A stretch of DNA of 52,301 nucleotides. Origin: DATKCA01 sp035544675. Lineage in GTDB: Bacteria > Acidobacteriota > Thermoanaerobaculia > Gp7-AA8. Each line of letters begins with the position of its first letter. Position 1 is the first letter of the stretch. The stretch covers positions 1-52,301 of the forward strand of contig DATKCA010000206.1 of the NCBI GenBank assembly GCA_035544675.1, written 5' to 3'. Below, in pieces: positions 32,728 through 41,083 of this stretch. Both the position numbers and the translations under genes were made by a program. The notes beneath the pieces were generated by a model, which did not search any database, had not been told where the DNA came from, and saw only the letters and a list, made by a program, of their open reading frames with translations.

Positions 32728-34434
32728 CTACGGGGTCCAGTTATCGGCCGGACGCGGAACCGCGCAACCCGCCGCCGTGTAGGCGCAGTCGGGAGACGTC
32801 AGCGTACCGTTCTGCCCTGGGGTCGTCCCAGACTGGGGGGTCGACGTAACCGAGCCAGCCGGTCCGATGGCAGGGCCACCGGCCGCATTGGCCTCAGTCA
32901 CTGCGACGATACCGGAGCAGCCATTGCCGAGCCACGTCGCGTCGAAGTCGACCGCGAGCGCACCCGCTGCTGCACCCGAACCGCTCTGCGACACCACGAC
33001 CCAGTTCTGGGACGGACGATCCGTCACAGCGGTCGGGAGACCGGTGATGCCAGCCGGGTTGGCGGTGCCGAGGTCGAGGTTCAGGTACATCCAGCCGCCG
33101 ACATCCTGACCACCAAGGGTCGGCTGCGGCGGGAAGAATCCACCCGAGGGGGCGACAGGAACGCTGGCCGCCTCGGGCAGCGTGACCGTCGTCGGGGTGG
33201 CCGGCGAAACGCCGGTCTGGATGTTGTAGATCGTGAAGTTCTCACGCTCGTCGAAGCGAACGATCTCTGCGATCGGCAGCGCCGAGTTCAGAGAAGCCGC
33301 GTTTGCGCCGGAGCAGCCGGTCGGTCCCGTCACGCCCTCACGCCAGATGCGGAGGTTCGTGTTGAGCGAGCCGACGCCACCCGAAATGTAGCGGGCAGCG
33401 AAGGTCGCCGGGAGCGGCTGGCGGCGGTCATAGTTGGCCGTCGCGCCGCTGAACAAGAATCCCGACACCGTCTGGTTGTTGATGTAGCGGCTGTAGAAGG
33501 TGTACGGCAGGTTGGTCTGGTTGCCAACAAGCGCTGTGCCCGAAGCACCACCCTCAGGGACTGCACGGATGTGAACGAGCGGGCTGCCGCCTGCCGAGTT
33601 CGAAGCCGGCGACGCATCGAAGGTCGCATAGTCGCCCGTGAGGACGTTGTCGAACAGGATGTCGTTGCGGAAGTACGCCGGATCGGTCGGGAGTCGGAGC
33701 GAGCAGTTCGACGCGACGTCAATCGTCACGTAACCGATCGCGGTGTTCGCCGGATGAAGCGCGCCAGCGGCGGCCGAGGCGGCGCTGCCGACCTGGTTCG
33801 TACCGCAGCTCGCGGTCGTGCCAGGAATGACATACGTGCCGTTGATCAGCGCGGTCTGCATGGCAGTGGCGATCGAGGGGTTGATCTGGCCAGGCAGCGG
33901 GTTGGTCGGGCTGCCGCAGCCGATCGGAGCCGCGAAGTTCGGGTTGGTGTTGTTCGACAGCGGACCAACCGGCGAGATGCCCGTGCCGGAGGTCGTGCTG
34001 CCGCCGGCAGCCGTGCCGCCGACGCCGCCCGTCGCGGTCGGCGCGATCGAGGCGTTGAAGATGATGTCGTGCAGGCTGAGCGACTGCACGTCATATCCCG
34101 TCAGGTAAACGTTGAAGTCGATGACCGGGAAAGACCAGTCGGTCCAGATCGTGATGTGGGCGATCTGCGGCGCATCGGAAACGTTGACCAGCGAGAAGAT
34201 CGTGTTGACTGAACGATCCGCTCTCACGGCAAAGTACGGCAGCAGCAGTGTGGCTGCCGGCGCAGTGCCGATATCGCAGGTGTCGTCGTTGTTGGTGCTG
34301 ATCGGCGCCGACGCCGCTCCGCCGACTCCCGGCGTGAACGTCGCGTTCGGCTCTGCCACCAGGCGACCCTGCGCGAAGAGCGAACCCGTCAGAAGAAGGG
34401 TTACCGCCATCGCAAGGACTAAAGCTCTTTTCAT
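32728..34434 (-). CDS. Secreted protein of unknown family (568 aa)
   Basis: Start M7 of the longest frame (34434) gives a classic signal peptide, MKRALVLAMAVTLLLTGSLFAQG, with AGGAG about eight bases upstream. The mature part is rich in Gly, Ala, Thr, Asn and Pro, predicted mostly beta and loops, with scattered Cys. Readable features are LLLPYFAVRADRSVNTIFSL near the N-terminus, YINNQTVSGFLFSG and a C-terminal SPDCAYTAAGCAVPRPADN. No membrane anchor or sorting signal is seen. Isolated by its own promoter and terminator; function unknown. Confidence 0.75.
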   Translation of the reverse strand: MKRALVLAMAVTLLLTGSLFAQGRLVAEPNATFTPGVGGAASAPISTNNDDTCDIGTAPAATLLLPYFAVRADRSVNTIFSLVNVSDAPQIAHITIWTDWSFPVIDFNVYLTGYDVQSLSLHDIIFNASIAPTATGGVGGTAAGGSTTSGTGISPVGPLSNNTNPNFAAPIGCGSPTNPLPGQINPSIATAMQTALINGTYVIPGTTASCGTNQVGSAASAAAGALHPANTAIGYVTIDVASNCSLRLPTDPAYFRNDILFDNVLTGDYATFDASPASNSAGGSPLVHIRAVPEGGASGTALVGNQTNLPYTFYSRYINNQTVSGFLFSGATANYDRRQPLPATFAARYISGGVGSLNTNLRIWREGVTGPTGCSGANAASLNSALPIAEIVRFDERENFTIYNIQTGVSPATPTTVTLPEAASVPVAPSGGFFPPQPTLGGQDVGGWMYLNLDLGTANPAGITGLPTAVTDRPSQNWVVVSQSGSGAAAGALAVDFDATWLGNGCSGIVAVTEANAAGGPAIGPAGSVTSTPQSGTTPGQNGTLTSPDCAYTAAGCAVPRPADNWTP

Positions 34435-34554
34435 TCCATATCTCCTACACATGTTTTCGAGTGGTATCGGTACAACGTCTTCTCACCTTTCGTCGGCGAT
34501 ATGACCACCTCCCGATCCAGATTTCACAAAACGGTGATTCGTAGCTGCGCGTTA

Positions 34555-34583
34555 CTTTATGGCCCAATGCCAGGTCGAGTCAA
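34555..34583 (-). promoter_or_regulatory. Sigma70-like promoter of the 568-aa secreted protein
   Basis: -35 TTGACT is the complement of 34578-34583. The -10 is CATAAA (16-base spacer) or ATAAAG (17-base spacer). The region is markedly AT-richer than its surroundings. Confidence 0.5.
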
Positions 34584-34747
34584 TACTTAATATGATGTTT
34601 CCGCATACGCCGGAACCGGCCGCCTGAGACCGCCACCCCTCCCAGCCCCCCGCCCCGTGGCTTTCAAGCATAGTGCCCGGTCATGCCAGGTTCAGGCATG
34701 CCGGCTCGTGGAGCGCGCATTCTGCCACGGCCAGGCCGAATCTGGCA

Positions 34748-34776
34748 CAAAAAAAGGCCTCCGTCACCGGAGGCCT
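34748..34776 (-). terminator. Intrinsic terminator of the FG-GAP protein gene
   Basis: AGGCCTCCG (34755-34763) pairs with CGGAGGCCT (34768-34776), loop tcac. Reading leftward a run of seven Ts follows (complement of 34749-34755). It is 20 bases after the gene stop. Confidence 0.9.
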
Positions 34777-34796
34777 CGACTCATCACACGCTGCAA

Positions 34797-36554
34797 TCAC
34801 TTCGCAGCGGCCGTCATCTCTTTCTCTGCTGACACGCCCTGGTTGAGGAACACCTGGATCGATCCGTCCTGCAGTCCAAGGCTCGACATGGCCGTCGACT
34901 CGTACATCACCAGGACGTCGGGACGGCCATCCTGATTGACGTCGGCCACCTTGATGTCGTAGCTCGGCTTCATCTCGGCGTTCAGCCCCTCGATGGCAGC
35001 CTGCTTGAAGCCACCCTTGCCGTCGCCGAGCAGGATCACGAACTCGCGCGGATCGGACTTCATGTAGATGAGATCCTGATTCCCGTCGCCGTCGAAATCG
35101 GCCGAAGCCAGACCGGTGATCTGCCCGCGGCTGTCATGGCGCACGATCGGAACGCGGCGGGGCGCCTTCCCATCGAACGCGATCCGATCGATGCCTGTCA
35201 CCATCGAGAGCGACGGCGTGGGAACGATCGAGGGATCGATGTTGTCCGGCCAGGAGCGCTGATACGAGATCACGGCGTCGTCGTAGCGTTTCGACGAGAG
35301 CCGCGCCGCAGTGACCGCCGTGTAGATCGAGAGGAACGGGATCAACTCGCCGTCGCGACCATCGACCTTGTCCCACTTCTCGCGGCCCTTGCTGCGGTAC
35401 AGCAGATCGGTCCCCTGGAAGAAATTACTCGACCCCACGAAGTCGGGGTACTTGTCGTCGTTGAACTTCCCCACGGCCACCCAGTCGCCGCCGACGTAGT
35501 CCGTCGGGCCGGCCACGTCCACGGCCCGCCATCGGGTCCCTTTGTTCTCATTGAGGTAGACGCGGAGCTTCCCCCCGCGGAACTTTGCCTGCCGTCCCGG
35601 CGCAGGACCCTCGTAGATCGTCACGATGTCGAGGTTGCCGTCGCGATCGACATCCGCGGTCGTCACGCGGCGCGTCGTGAAGTCGCCGGCCTCGAGGCCT
35701 GCGCTGCCATCGACGAAGTTGCCCTTGCCGTCGCCGAGGAATACGCGCAGGCCGACCAGGTGAATCCCGAAGACGAGATCCATCTTCTTGTCGTTGTTGA
35801 AATCGCCCGCGGCCACGCTGCCGTACTGAATCTCGTACGGCCAGATCACCGAGTCCCAGGGCGTCCAGTTCCCCTTGCCGTCGCCGAGGAAGATCGCCGG
35901 GATCGTGCCGGCGCCTCCGCGCTGCGGAGGAGTGATGATGTCGAGATGACCGTCGCCGTTCATGTCGGCGACGTCCAGCGAGTTACGCCAGGATCCCGTC
36001 TGAGGCAGGCCGTTGGACGAGGGGCGGAAGGTGATCTTCTTTCCGGCAGCGGGAACCGAGAGCGGCTCGTACTCGGGGACGATCATCTTCAGATAGGCGA
36101 TCTGAGGCGGCGTATACGGCGTGACCCTCTCCGCCGGAGCATCGCCGGTCATGGCGTTGGCCGAGCCCGGCTCCGGCAGCTGGGGCATCCACACCCAGAC
36201 GAACTTGTCGTTCTGCTGGTAGATCTCGAAGGCGAAGTTGGCCATCGCCAGCGGGCGGACGTAGCCGACCTCGCGGTCGTACGCGGCCCAATGCCTGTCG
36301 TACTTTTCGATCTTGTAGGCGTGACCGAGCCGCCACCATATCCTCTCGGGATCCGGATCGAGGCCAGGATCCTCGGTCGTCGCGAGCCGGGCTTTCCGCT
36401 GCTCGGGAGTCTCATCCCTGATGTATTTCGGGATCGGACCCTCTTTTGCGGCGGCCTCTCGGGCCATCTCCCGCTCGACGGAAGAGGGCTGAGCGGAAAG
36501 CGACGTTGCGAGAACGGCAGAGATCAAACAGGCGACCACGATACGAATCGACAT
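34797..36554 (-). CDS. Secreted FG-GAP/VCBS repeat protein
   Basis: The 585-aa product has a signal peptide (MSIRIVVACLISAVLATSLSAQ), a charged linker, a domain of about 120 residues rich in aromatic residues (RIWWRLGHAYKIEKYDRHW), and an integrin-like beta-propeller. Calcium-binding motifs DMNGDGHLD, DFNNDKKMD, DVDRDGNLD, DFDGDGNQD and DVNQDGRPD occur at about residues 196, 250, 302, 487 and 536. Blades often carry FLGDGKGN-type words. Such propellers bind ligands outside the cell. It starts 21 bases after wzm, so the two are probably cotranscribed. Confidence 0.88.
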   Translation of the reverse strand: MSIRIVVACLISAVLATSLSAQPSSVEREMAREAAAKEGPIPKYIRDETPEQRKARLATTEDPGLDPDPERIWWRLGHAYKIEKYDRHWAAYDREVGYVRPLAMANFAFEIYQQNDKFVWVWMPQLPEPGSANAMTGDAPAERVTPYTPPQIAYLKMIVPEYEPLSVPAAGKKITFRPSSNGLPQTGSWRNSLDVADMNGDGHLDIITPPQRGGAGTIPAIFLGDGKGNWTPWDSVIWPYEIQYGSVAAGDFNNDKKMDLVFGIHLVGLRVFLGDGKGNFVDGSAGLEAGDFTTRRVTTADVDRDGNLDIVTIYEGPAPGRQAKFRGGKLRVYLNENKGTRWRAVDVAGPTDYVGGDWVAVGKFNDDKYPDFVGSSNFFQGTDLLYRSKGREKWDKVDGRDGELIPFLSIYTAVTAARLSSKRYDDAVISYQRSWPDNIDPSIVPTPSLSMVTGIDRIAFDGKAPRRVPIVRHDSRGQITGLASADFDGDGNQDLIYMKSDPREFVILLGDGKGGFKQAAIEGLNAEMKPSYDIKVADVNQDGRPDVLVMYESTAMSSLGLQDGSIQVFLNQGVSAEKEMTAAAK

Positions 36555-36575
36555 CCTTACAATTCTCCTGACGGG

Positions 36576-37352
36576 TCAAATGAGATCGACGAGGTCGCCG
36601 TGCGAGCGATGCATCACGGTCCTTCCGACCGCGAACACCGCGAGAGCGACCACCGTCACTAGTACGATCGAGCGCGGCTCAGGTAACGCCGCCGCCGCGC
36701 CCGCTTCCGGAATTCCAGACAGTAGAGCGCGGCGGTACAAACCGAGGAGTGGCGTGAGTGGATTCCACGCAAAGAACTTCTCGAAGCGCCCCCCCACCGG
36801 ATAGAGGATCGGACTGAGGTAGAAAACGATGGAAAGCACGAAGCCCACGATGTGCGTGAGGTCCCGGAAGAAGACCTGGGTCGCGGCGAGAAAGAGCCCG
36901 ATGCCGGCCTGGAGCGTGAACTGGATGGCCAGCGCGACCGGAAGCAGCCAGATCGAGCCTGGAAAGTTCCCGCGCCAGGTCAGAAAGGCCACGAAGATCG
37001 CCAGACCGATGCACTCGAAGATCAGGGCCGAGAGATTCGGCACCAGGACGAGCACGTCGAAGTCGAGAGGGAGTTTCCTGACCAGCGGTGCGTTATCGAG
37101 CATCGCCGTCGTCGATCGGATCAGCCCCTCGTTGAACGCAAACCACGGCAGAAGGCCTGCCACCAGGAACTCGGCGTAGTGCGCGCCGCCGCCGCCGACG
37201 CGCGTGGTGAACATCGTGGTGAACACGAACCAGTAGAGGGCAACCAGAGCCAGCGGCTGGAGAACGGCCCAGGCCAGCCCGAGAGTCGACCCCATGAACC
37301 GGGCAGTGAGGTCGCGCCCGACGAGCTTTCTCAATAGATGCAGATTTCGCAA
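36576..37352 (-). CDS. wzm: Polysaccharide ABC exporter permease (Wzm / ABC-2 type)
   Basis: Start TTG at 37352 is chosen: it gives MRNLHLLRKLVGRDLTARFM, matching where Wzm/RfbA/TagG proteins usually begin, and 258 residues, a usual size. The ATG at 37490 in the longer frame lies upstream of a plausible promoter. Six hydrophobic segments and the family word GSTLGLAWAVLQPLALVALY, plus QVFFRDLTHIVGFVLSIVFYLSPILYPV, identify an ABC-2 polysaccharide permease. Its partner ATPase is at 26982-28208. Confidence 0.88.
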   Translation of the reverse strand: MRNLHLLRKLVGRDLTARFMGSTLGLAWAVLQPLALVALYWFVFTTMFTTRVGGGGAHYAEFLVAGLLPWFAFNEGLIRSTTAMLDNAPLVRKLPLDFDVLVLVPNLSALIFECIGLAIFVAFLTWRGNFPGSIWLLPVALAIQFTLQAGIGLFLAATQVFFRDLTHIVGFVLSIVFYLSPILYPVGGRFEKFFAWNPLTPLLGLYRRALLSGIPEAGAAAALPEPRSIVLVTVVALAVFAVGRTVMHRSHGDLVDLI

Positions 37353-37433
37353 CCTGGCGAGCCTCGGGCGAACGGTGTAACCTGTGAGTGGATAACCTGC
37401 CAGGCGGGAGCCGGGCAGAGCCGGTGATTTCCC

Positions 37434-37477
37434 TTGAAATCGCAGTGGATCGTATAGTTTAATACCATAAAAGTCAA
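37434..37477. promoter_or_regulatory. Overlapping divergent promoters of wzm and the XRE regulator
   Basis: Leftward: -35 TTGACT (complement of 37472-37477), 17-base spacer, -10 TACGAT (complement of 37449-37454). Rightward: -35 TTGAAA (37434-37439), 18-base spacer, -10 TTTAAT (37458-37463). A GTAT-N6-ATAC inverted pair (37452-37465) overlaps both and would suit an XRE-type operator, so the regulator may control itself and wzm. Confidence 0.5.
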
Positions 37478-37488
37478 CGGAACCCGCC

Positions 37489-37845
37489 ATGACACGTACG
37501 TTTCAGGTTGAGCTCGTCGGAAGAAAAATCCGGCAATTGCGTCGCCAGCGAAAGCTCACGCAGGTGGAGCTTGCCCAGAAAATCGGCATCCATCAGAGCG
37601 ACCTCTCCCGGATGGAACAGGGAGAGTACAAAGTCGGTCTCGACACGCTGCTGCGCGTCCTGCAGACGTTCGATCTCAGCATCGGAGACTTTTTCGAGGA
37701 GAACGACCGCGCACAGACCGTCGTTCAAAAGCTGAATTCCCTGAGCGTTTCGGCTCAGAAAGAGGTAGAAGACTTCATCGAGTTCAAGCGGCGCCAGGAA
37801 GACGGCGGCTGGGACGAGGACGGGAGCGAGGGTGTCGATGAGTGA
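37489..37845 (+). CDS. XRE-family transcriptional regulator
   Basis: The 118-aa protein has a Cro/CI-type helix-turn-helix: IRQLRRQRKLTQVELAQKIG, then IHQSDLSRMEQGEYKVGLDT, residues about 12-65. A helical tail with an acidic end follows (FIEFKRRQEDGGWDEDGSEG). It overlaps the TPR gene by eight bases, recalling regulator-TPR pairs in which the TPR part senses a signal. It probably acts on the divergent wzm operon. Confidence 0.9.
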   Translation: MTRTFQVELVGRKIRQLRRQRKLTQVELAQKIGIHQSDLSRMEQGEYKVGLDTLLRVLQTFDLSIGDFFEENDRAQTVVQKLNSLSVSAQKEVEDFIEFKRRQEDGGWDEDGSEGVDE

Positions 37846-38716
37846 GGCGATGAAGAAACGAGTGGAGGAACTGCGGCAGGCCGGCCTGGCCGCCGTTCGC
37901 GAACACGAGCTGGAAGCGGCGCTGCCGTTGTACGACGAGGCGCTCTCGCTCGCGGCCGACGATGAAACGATCGACCTGATCACGATCAACAAGGCCGACG
38001 CCCTGATCGCCCTGGAGCGGCAGGGCCCGGAAGTCCAGCAGCTGGCGCGCATCATCATGCGCCGCCGGAACGCCCGCCACGTCTGTCTGGCCGCGTATGC
38101 ACTCCAGTACAAGCATCGCGTGGAGCAGGATTTCAAGCGGGCGCTCTTCTACGGGCAGCTCGCGCTGCAGGCCGCCGAAGAGCTCCACGACCTCGCCTAC
38201 AAGCGCGCCGTGCTCGTCGACCTCGGCAACGTCTACGAGATGGACTCCGAGATTCCAAAGGCGATCGAGTGCTTCGAAGCCGCGCTGGAGCTCATCCCGA
38301 AAGATCAGGAGACCCACAGCCGCAACCGTGGATACACGCTGGAGAACCTCGGGTACTGCCGGCTGCTGAACGACGAGATCGAGCCGGGAATCAGCCTGAT
38401 CCTCGAGGCGCTCCCCTACCTCGACGATCAGGTGGGCCGCGCCGAGGCGTATGTCGATCTCTGCTACGGATATCTCGAGATGAGCGATCTCGACCACGCG
38501 CTGTTCTACGGCAAGGCCGGGCTTCGCCTGGCCGTTGAGGATCGCCAGACCCGCAATGCTCATTACCTGCTCGGAGAAGTGGCGTGCAAGCGCGGAGACT
38601 CCGAGAGCGCCGACTACCACTTCGATTGCCTGGCCCGCTTCTATCCGAACTTCAAGAACCTCAAGAGCCTGCTGTACGCGATCGATCTGAGAGGGATGGT
38701 GAACCTCAAACTATGA
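37838..38716 (+). CDS. Tetratricopeptide-repeat protein
   Basis: The 292-aa soluble all-helical protein carries about six TPR units from residue 20 to 270, for example HDLAYKRAVLVDLGNVYEMD and IPKAIECFEAALELIPKD, and LDHALFYGKAGLRLAVED. ATG at 37838 with GAGGG five bases upstream is chosen; GTG at 37832 is an alternative. It is coupled to the XRE gene before it and the exported protein after it (ATGA). It may be a protein partner of the regulator. Confidence 0.88.
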   Translation: MSEAMKKRVEELRQAGLAAVREHELEAALPLYDEALSLAADDETIDLITINKADALIALERQGPEVQQLARIIMRRRNARHVCLAAYALQYKHRVEQDFKRALFYGQLALQAAEELHDLAYKRAVLVDLGNVYEMDSEIPKAIECFEAALELIPKDQETHSRNRGYTLENLGYCRLLNDEIEPGISLILEALPYLDDQVGRAEAYVDLCYGYLEMSDLDHALFYGKAGLRLAVEDRQTRNAHYLLGEVACKRGDSESADYHFDCLARFYPNFKNLKSLLYAIDLRGMVNLKL

Positions 38717-39723
38717 TCAAACGAGTCCTGCTTTCACTGGCCCTCTGCCTCGCCGCAACCATGGCGGTCGCCGATCCGCGCGACCGTGATGTGTTGCTGA
38801 CGAGCGACGGCACGTTGTACACGGTCGAGATCGCGAGCAACACGACGGCGACCAACGACCAGTCTTCCTGGTACCTGATCCTGACCACGCAGACCGGCAC
38901 GCGCCGGACGAGCACACCCGTCCCGGGCTCTCTGGCCGGTGGGGCACACAGCAATCCGGCACTTGGCTACGACGCCGAGTCAGACACGCTCTTCCTCTTC
39001 TGGCAGCAGGCCGAGAATGGCGGCCTTTCCAGCCGGCTTCTCTTCTCCTCCTACCACAAGGGCAGCTGGAGCGATGCGACCACACTCGACAGCGTCGACT
39101 GGGACCTGCACCGAAATCTCAAAATCGCGGTGACCCGCTTCATCGAGGCGGGCGACGCGGCTGGAAAGCGCATCCTCGTCCCGCAGCTCACGGTCCACGC
39201 GGTGTGGTGGCAGGAGAGCGGAATGGGCGAGTGGGCACGCTATGCGATGATCACCATCGATCGCGGCGCAGTCGTGGACATCCAACTCCGGTCGCTTCCC
39301 GAGTTTGCCGGGCTGACCATCAACCGGACGCCGCTGCGCTCGATGTCGCCGCATGAGGTCCTTCGCCACCCCGCCGTCGCGGCCACGCCGGGCCGCGACG
39401 CAGTCGACATCGTTTTCGGCCACACGCAGACCGACTCGCTTCATCGCGTGCGCCTCAAGCCGACCAACGACGGCCGCCTGCGGATCCCCATCGGCATCCG
39501 CGACGAGCAGGTCGGGCGTCCTTCCCTCGACGCCGGGGTCAACTCGATCCACGCCGTGATCGAGGGAGATCGCATCGCGTTCTACACCACTGCGGAGGAT
39601 GCCCTCTCGTTCGTCCTCTACAAGAACGGCGGATGGTCGAACGAGCGAAATCTGGCTCTCAGCGAGAAGATCACCTCGGAAGCAGCCGTTGGCGCGCTCC
39701 GCAAGATGGTCGCCGGCGAGTAA
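38713..39723 (+). CDS. Exported beta-propeller-like protein of unknown family
   Basis: ATG at 38713 overlaps the TPR gene stop. The 336-aa product has a signal peptide (MIKRVLLSLALCLAATMAVADP). The mature region has repeated beta-strand words such as NPALGYDAESDTLFLFWQQ, LTVHAVWWQESG and DAVDIVFGHTQTDS, as in sialidase-like or BNR-type propellers, but no Asp-box was confirmed. A terminator follows. With XRE and TPR genes it forms a three-gene unit. Confidence 0.75.
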   Translation: MIKRVLLSLALCLAATMAVADPRDRDVLLTSDGTLYTVEIASNTTATNDQSSWYLILTTQTGTRRTSTPVPGSLAGGAHSNPALGYDAESDTLFLFWQQAENGGLSSRLLFSSYHKGSWSDATTLDSVDWDLHRNLKIAVTRFIEAGDAAGKRILVPQLTVHAVWWQESGMGEWARYAMITIDRGAVVDIQLRSLPEFAGLTINRTPLRSMSPHEVLRHPAVAATPGRDAVDIVFGHTQTDSLHRVRLKPTNDGRLRIPIGIRDEQVGRPSLDAGVNSIHAVIEGDRIAFYTTAEDALSFVLYKNGGWSNERNLALSEKITSEAAVGALRKMVAGE

Positions 39724-39747
39724 AACCCGACTCCAGCATCAAACTCC

Positions 39748-39773
39748 GAGAGCCGGCCGCAGGGCCGGCTCTC
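39748..39773 (+). terminator. Hairpin terminator after the XRE-TPR-exported protein unit
   Basis: GAGAGCCGGCC (39748-39758) pairs with GGCCGGCTCTC (39763-39773), 11 bp, loop GCAG. The downstream T-tract is weak (ttcatat). It also ends next to the convergent small gene. Confidence 0.75.
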
Positions 39774-39774
39774 T

Positions 39775-39942
39775 TCATATCCGGGGTTTGGAGTGTTTGA
39801 CCGAGGTGATCACACCGAGCCCGAGGAGCAGCAGCGCTCCGATCGCGATCCAGATGGGATCGGCGCCGAATCGGTAAGCGGCGATGCCGACGGCCACGAT
39901 CACGATCACCCAGCCGACTAGCGAGAGATTGAACCAGTTCAC
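39775..39942 (-). CDS. Small two-helix membrane protein
   Basis: GTG at 39942 with GGAGG ten bases upstream gives 55 residues; an ATG at 39975 would add 11 residues without hydrophobic character. Two membrane helices (about 5-23 and 28-46) are followed by a basic end TSVKHSKPRI. No family is recognised. It lies between two terminators and is convergent with the exported protein gene; its promoter is not evident. Confidence 0.5.
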   Translation of the reverse strand: MNWFNLSLVGWVIVIVAVGIAAYRFGADPIWIAIGALLLLGLGVITSVKHSKPRI

Positions 39943-39990
39943 GGCAGCAAGACCTCCGTCATGCCACCTCAGCAATAGAAGTGCCCGTCA

Positions 39991-40018
39991 AAGAAAAAGC
40001 CCGGCTTTGCAGCCGGGC
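39991..40018 (-). terminator. Intrinsic terminator of the nuo-atp operon
   Basis: GCCCGGCT (39999-40006) pairs with AGCCGGGC (40011-40018), loop ttgc. Reading leftward a T-rich run follows (complement of aagaaaaa, 39991-39998). It lies 22 bases after the atpE stop. Confidence 0.9.
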
Positions 40019-40040
40019 CGGGCCAACTTCCCGGGGGCTT

Positions 40041-40355
40041 CTACTTACCCTGAATGATGAAGGCGATGACGAGCGCGTAGATGACGAGCGACTCGATGAG
40101 CGCCAGACCGATGATCATGGCCAGGCGGATCGGGCCGGCTGCGCCCGGATTGCGGGCGATGCCTTCGACGGCCGCGGCAATGGCGCGCGACTGACCGATG
40201 GCGCCGGCGGCCGCCGCGATGCCGAGCACGAACGCGGCCGAGATGGCGCCCCACGCCACGCCACCGGCGGTGGAGCCGCCTTCTCCTGCCTGCTGGGCGA
40301 GGGCCGGGATGGCCGTCAGCGCCAGGATGAACATCATGACCAGTTTCTTGTTCAA
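40041..40355 (-). CDS. atpE: ATP synthase Fo subunit c with N-terminal signal-like leader
   Basis: Subunit c forms the ion-driven rotor ring. The 104-aa product has a signal-peptide-like leader (MNKKLVMMFILALTAIPALA) before the usual two-helix hairpin, GAISAAFVLGIAAAAGAIGQ and MIIGLALIESLVIYALVIAF, joined by the polar loop GIARNP. The ion carboxylate is E88. Q55, S89 and Y93 match positions of Q32, S66 and Y70 of the sodium-binding c subunit of Ilyobacter; V63 is replaced. So sodium coupling is possible but not proven. Last gene of the operon. Confidence 0.95.
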   Translation of the reverse strand: MNKKLVMMFILALTAIPALAQQAGEGGSTAGGVAWGAISAAFVLGIAAAAGAIGQSRAIAAAVEGIARNPGAAGPIRLAMIIGLALIESLVIYALVIAFIIQGK

Positions 40356-40384
40356 ACTGAAATCCTCCTTTAATTGAGTCTGAA

Positions 40385-41083
40385 TCAGTGTTCCTCAGCC
40401 GAGACGGCGCCACCGATGTAGACCATCGTCAGCATGATGAATACGAATGTCTGAAGGACTGCGCCGAAGATCCCCAGGCCCATCATGGGCCAGGGAATGA
40501 CGAACGGCAGCATGCCCATGAAGATGCCGGTGGCCGTGTGCTCGCCGAAGATATTACCGAACAGACGCATGGCCAGCGAGAGAATGCGGGCGAAGTGACC
40601 GATCACTTCGATGATGAACATGAACGGCGCCAGCCACCAGACCGGACCGCCGAAATGCGCGAGGTAATGGCCCACGCCCTGTGTCCGGATCCCCTGCCAG
40701 TTGTAGTAGAGGAACGCGGTCAGCGCCAGCGCGACGGTGGTGTTGATGTTGCCCGTCGGCGGCTGAAGGAAAAAAAACAGACCGAAGATGTTCGAGATGA
40801 AGATGAACACGGCGAAGCCGCCGATGATGGGGAGGAATCGTTCGGAGTGAGGCCCGACGACGTCGCGCAGGAGATCGCGCAGACCGCCCACGATCATCTC
40901 CAGGAAGTGCTGGAAGTTCCCCGGATTGTCCTTGCTGAGGCGGCGTCCGGCCAGCGGGAAGACGATCGAGCAGACGACCAGCACCAGAAGCGCCATGATG
41001 ACGTGGTCGGGGACGTCGAAGCCAAAGGCGTGCCGCCAGATCCTGTTGAACGGCTCGTAGAGTATTGAGTGTTCGTGTTCCAT
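40385..41083 (-). CDS. atpB: ATP synthase Fo subunit a
   Basis: Subunit a forms the ion half-channels next to the c ring. The 232-aa membrane protein has the invariant Arg in SLAMRLFGNIFGEH, plus HFLEMIVGGLRDLLRDV and a C-terminal LQTFVFIMLTMVYIGGAVS. The size is usual. It follows the AtpI-like gene with no gap and precedes atpE by 29 bases. Confidence 0.96.
   Translation of the reverse strand: MEHEHSILYEPFNRIWRHAFGFDVPDHVIMALLVLVVCSIVFPLAGRRLSKDNPGNFQHFLEMIVGGLRDLLRDVVGPHSERFLPIIGGFAVFIFISNIFGLFFFLQPPTGNINTTVALALTAFLYYNWQGIRTQGVGHYLAHFGGPVWWLAPFMFIIEVIGHFARILSLAMRLFGNIFGEHTATGIFMGMLPFVIPWPMMGLGIFGAVLQTFVFIMLTMVYIGGAVSAEEH

Larger units (their letters stand above)
34435..34796 (-). other. 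362-base intergenic region: AT-rich control region and terminator, no gene
   Basis: No convincing ORF. Reading leftward, TTGACT (complement of 34578-34583) and CATAAA/ATAAAG (complement of 34555-34561) at 16-17 base spacing form a sigma70-like promoter for the secreted protein, giving a leader of roughly 115 bases. Upstream, 34640-34745 is GC-rich with several CATGCC/GGCATG and TGGCA words, including CATGCC-aggttca-GGCATG (34682-34700). Then comes the terminator of the FG-GAP gene. Confidence 0.6.

Noticed and set aside
34640..34745. Sigma54-type promoters suggested by TGGCA words
   Set aside because: The GG and GC doublets are not at the required -24/-12 spacing in the examples checked (off by one base).
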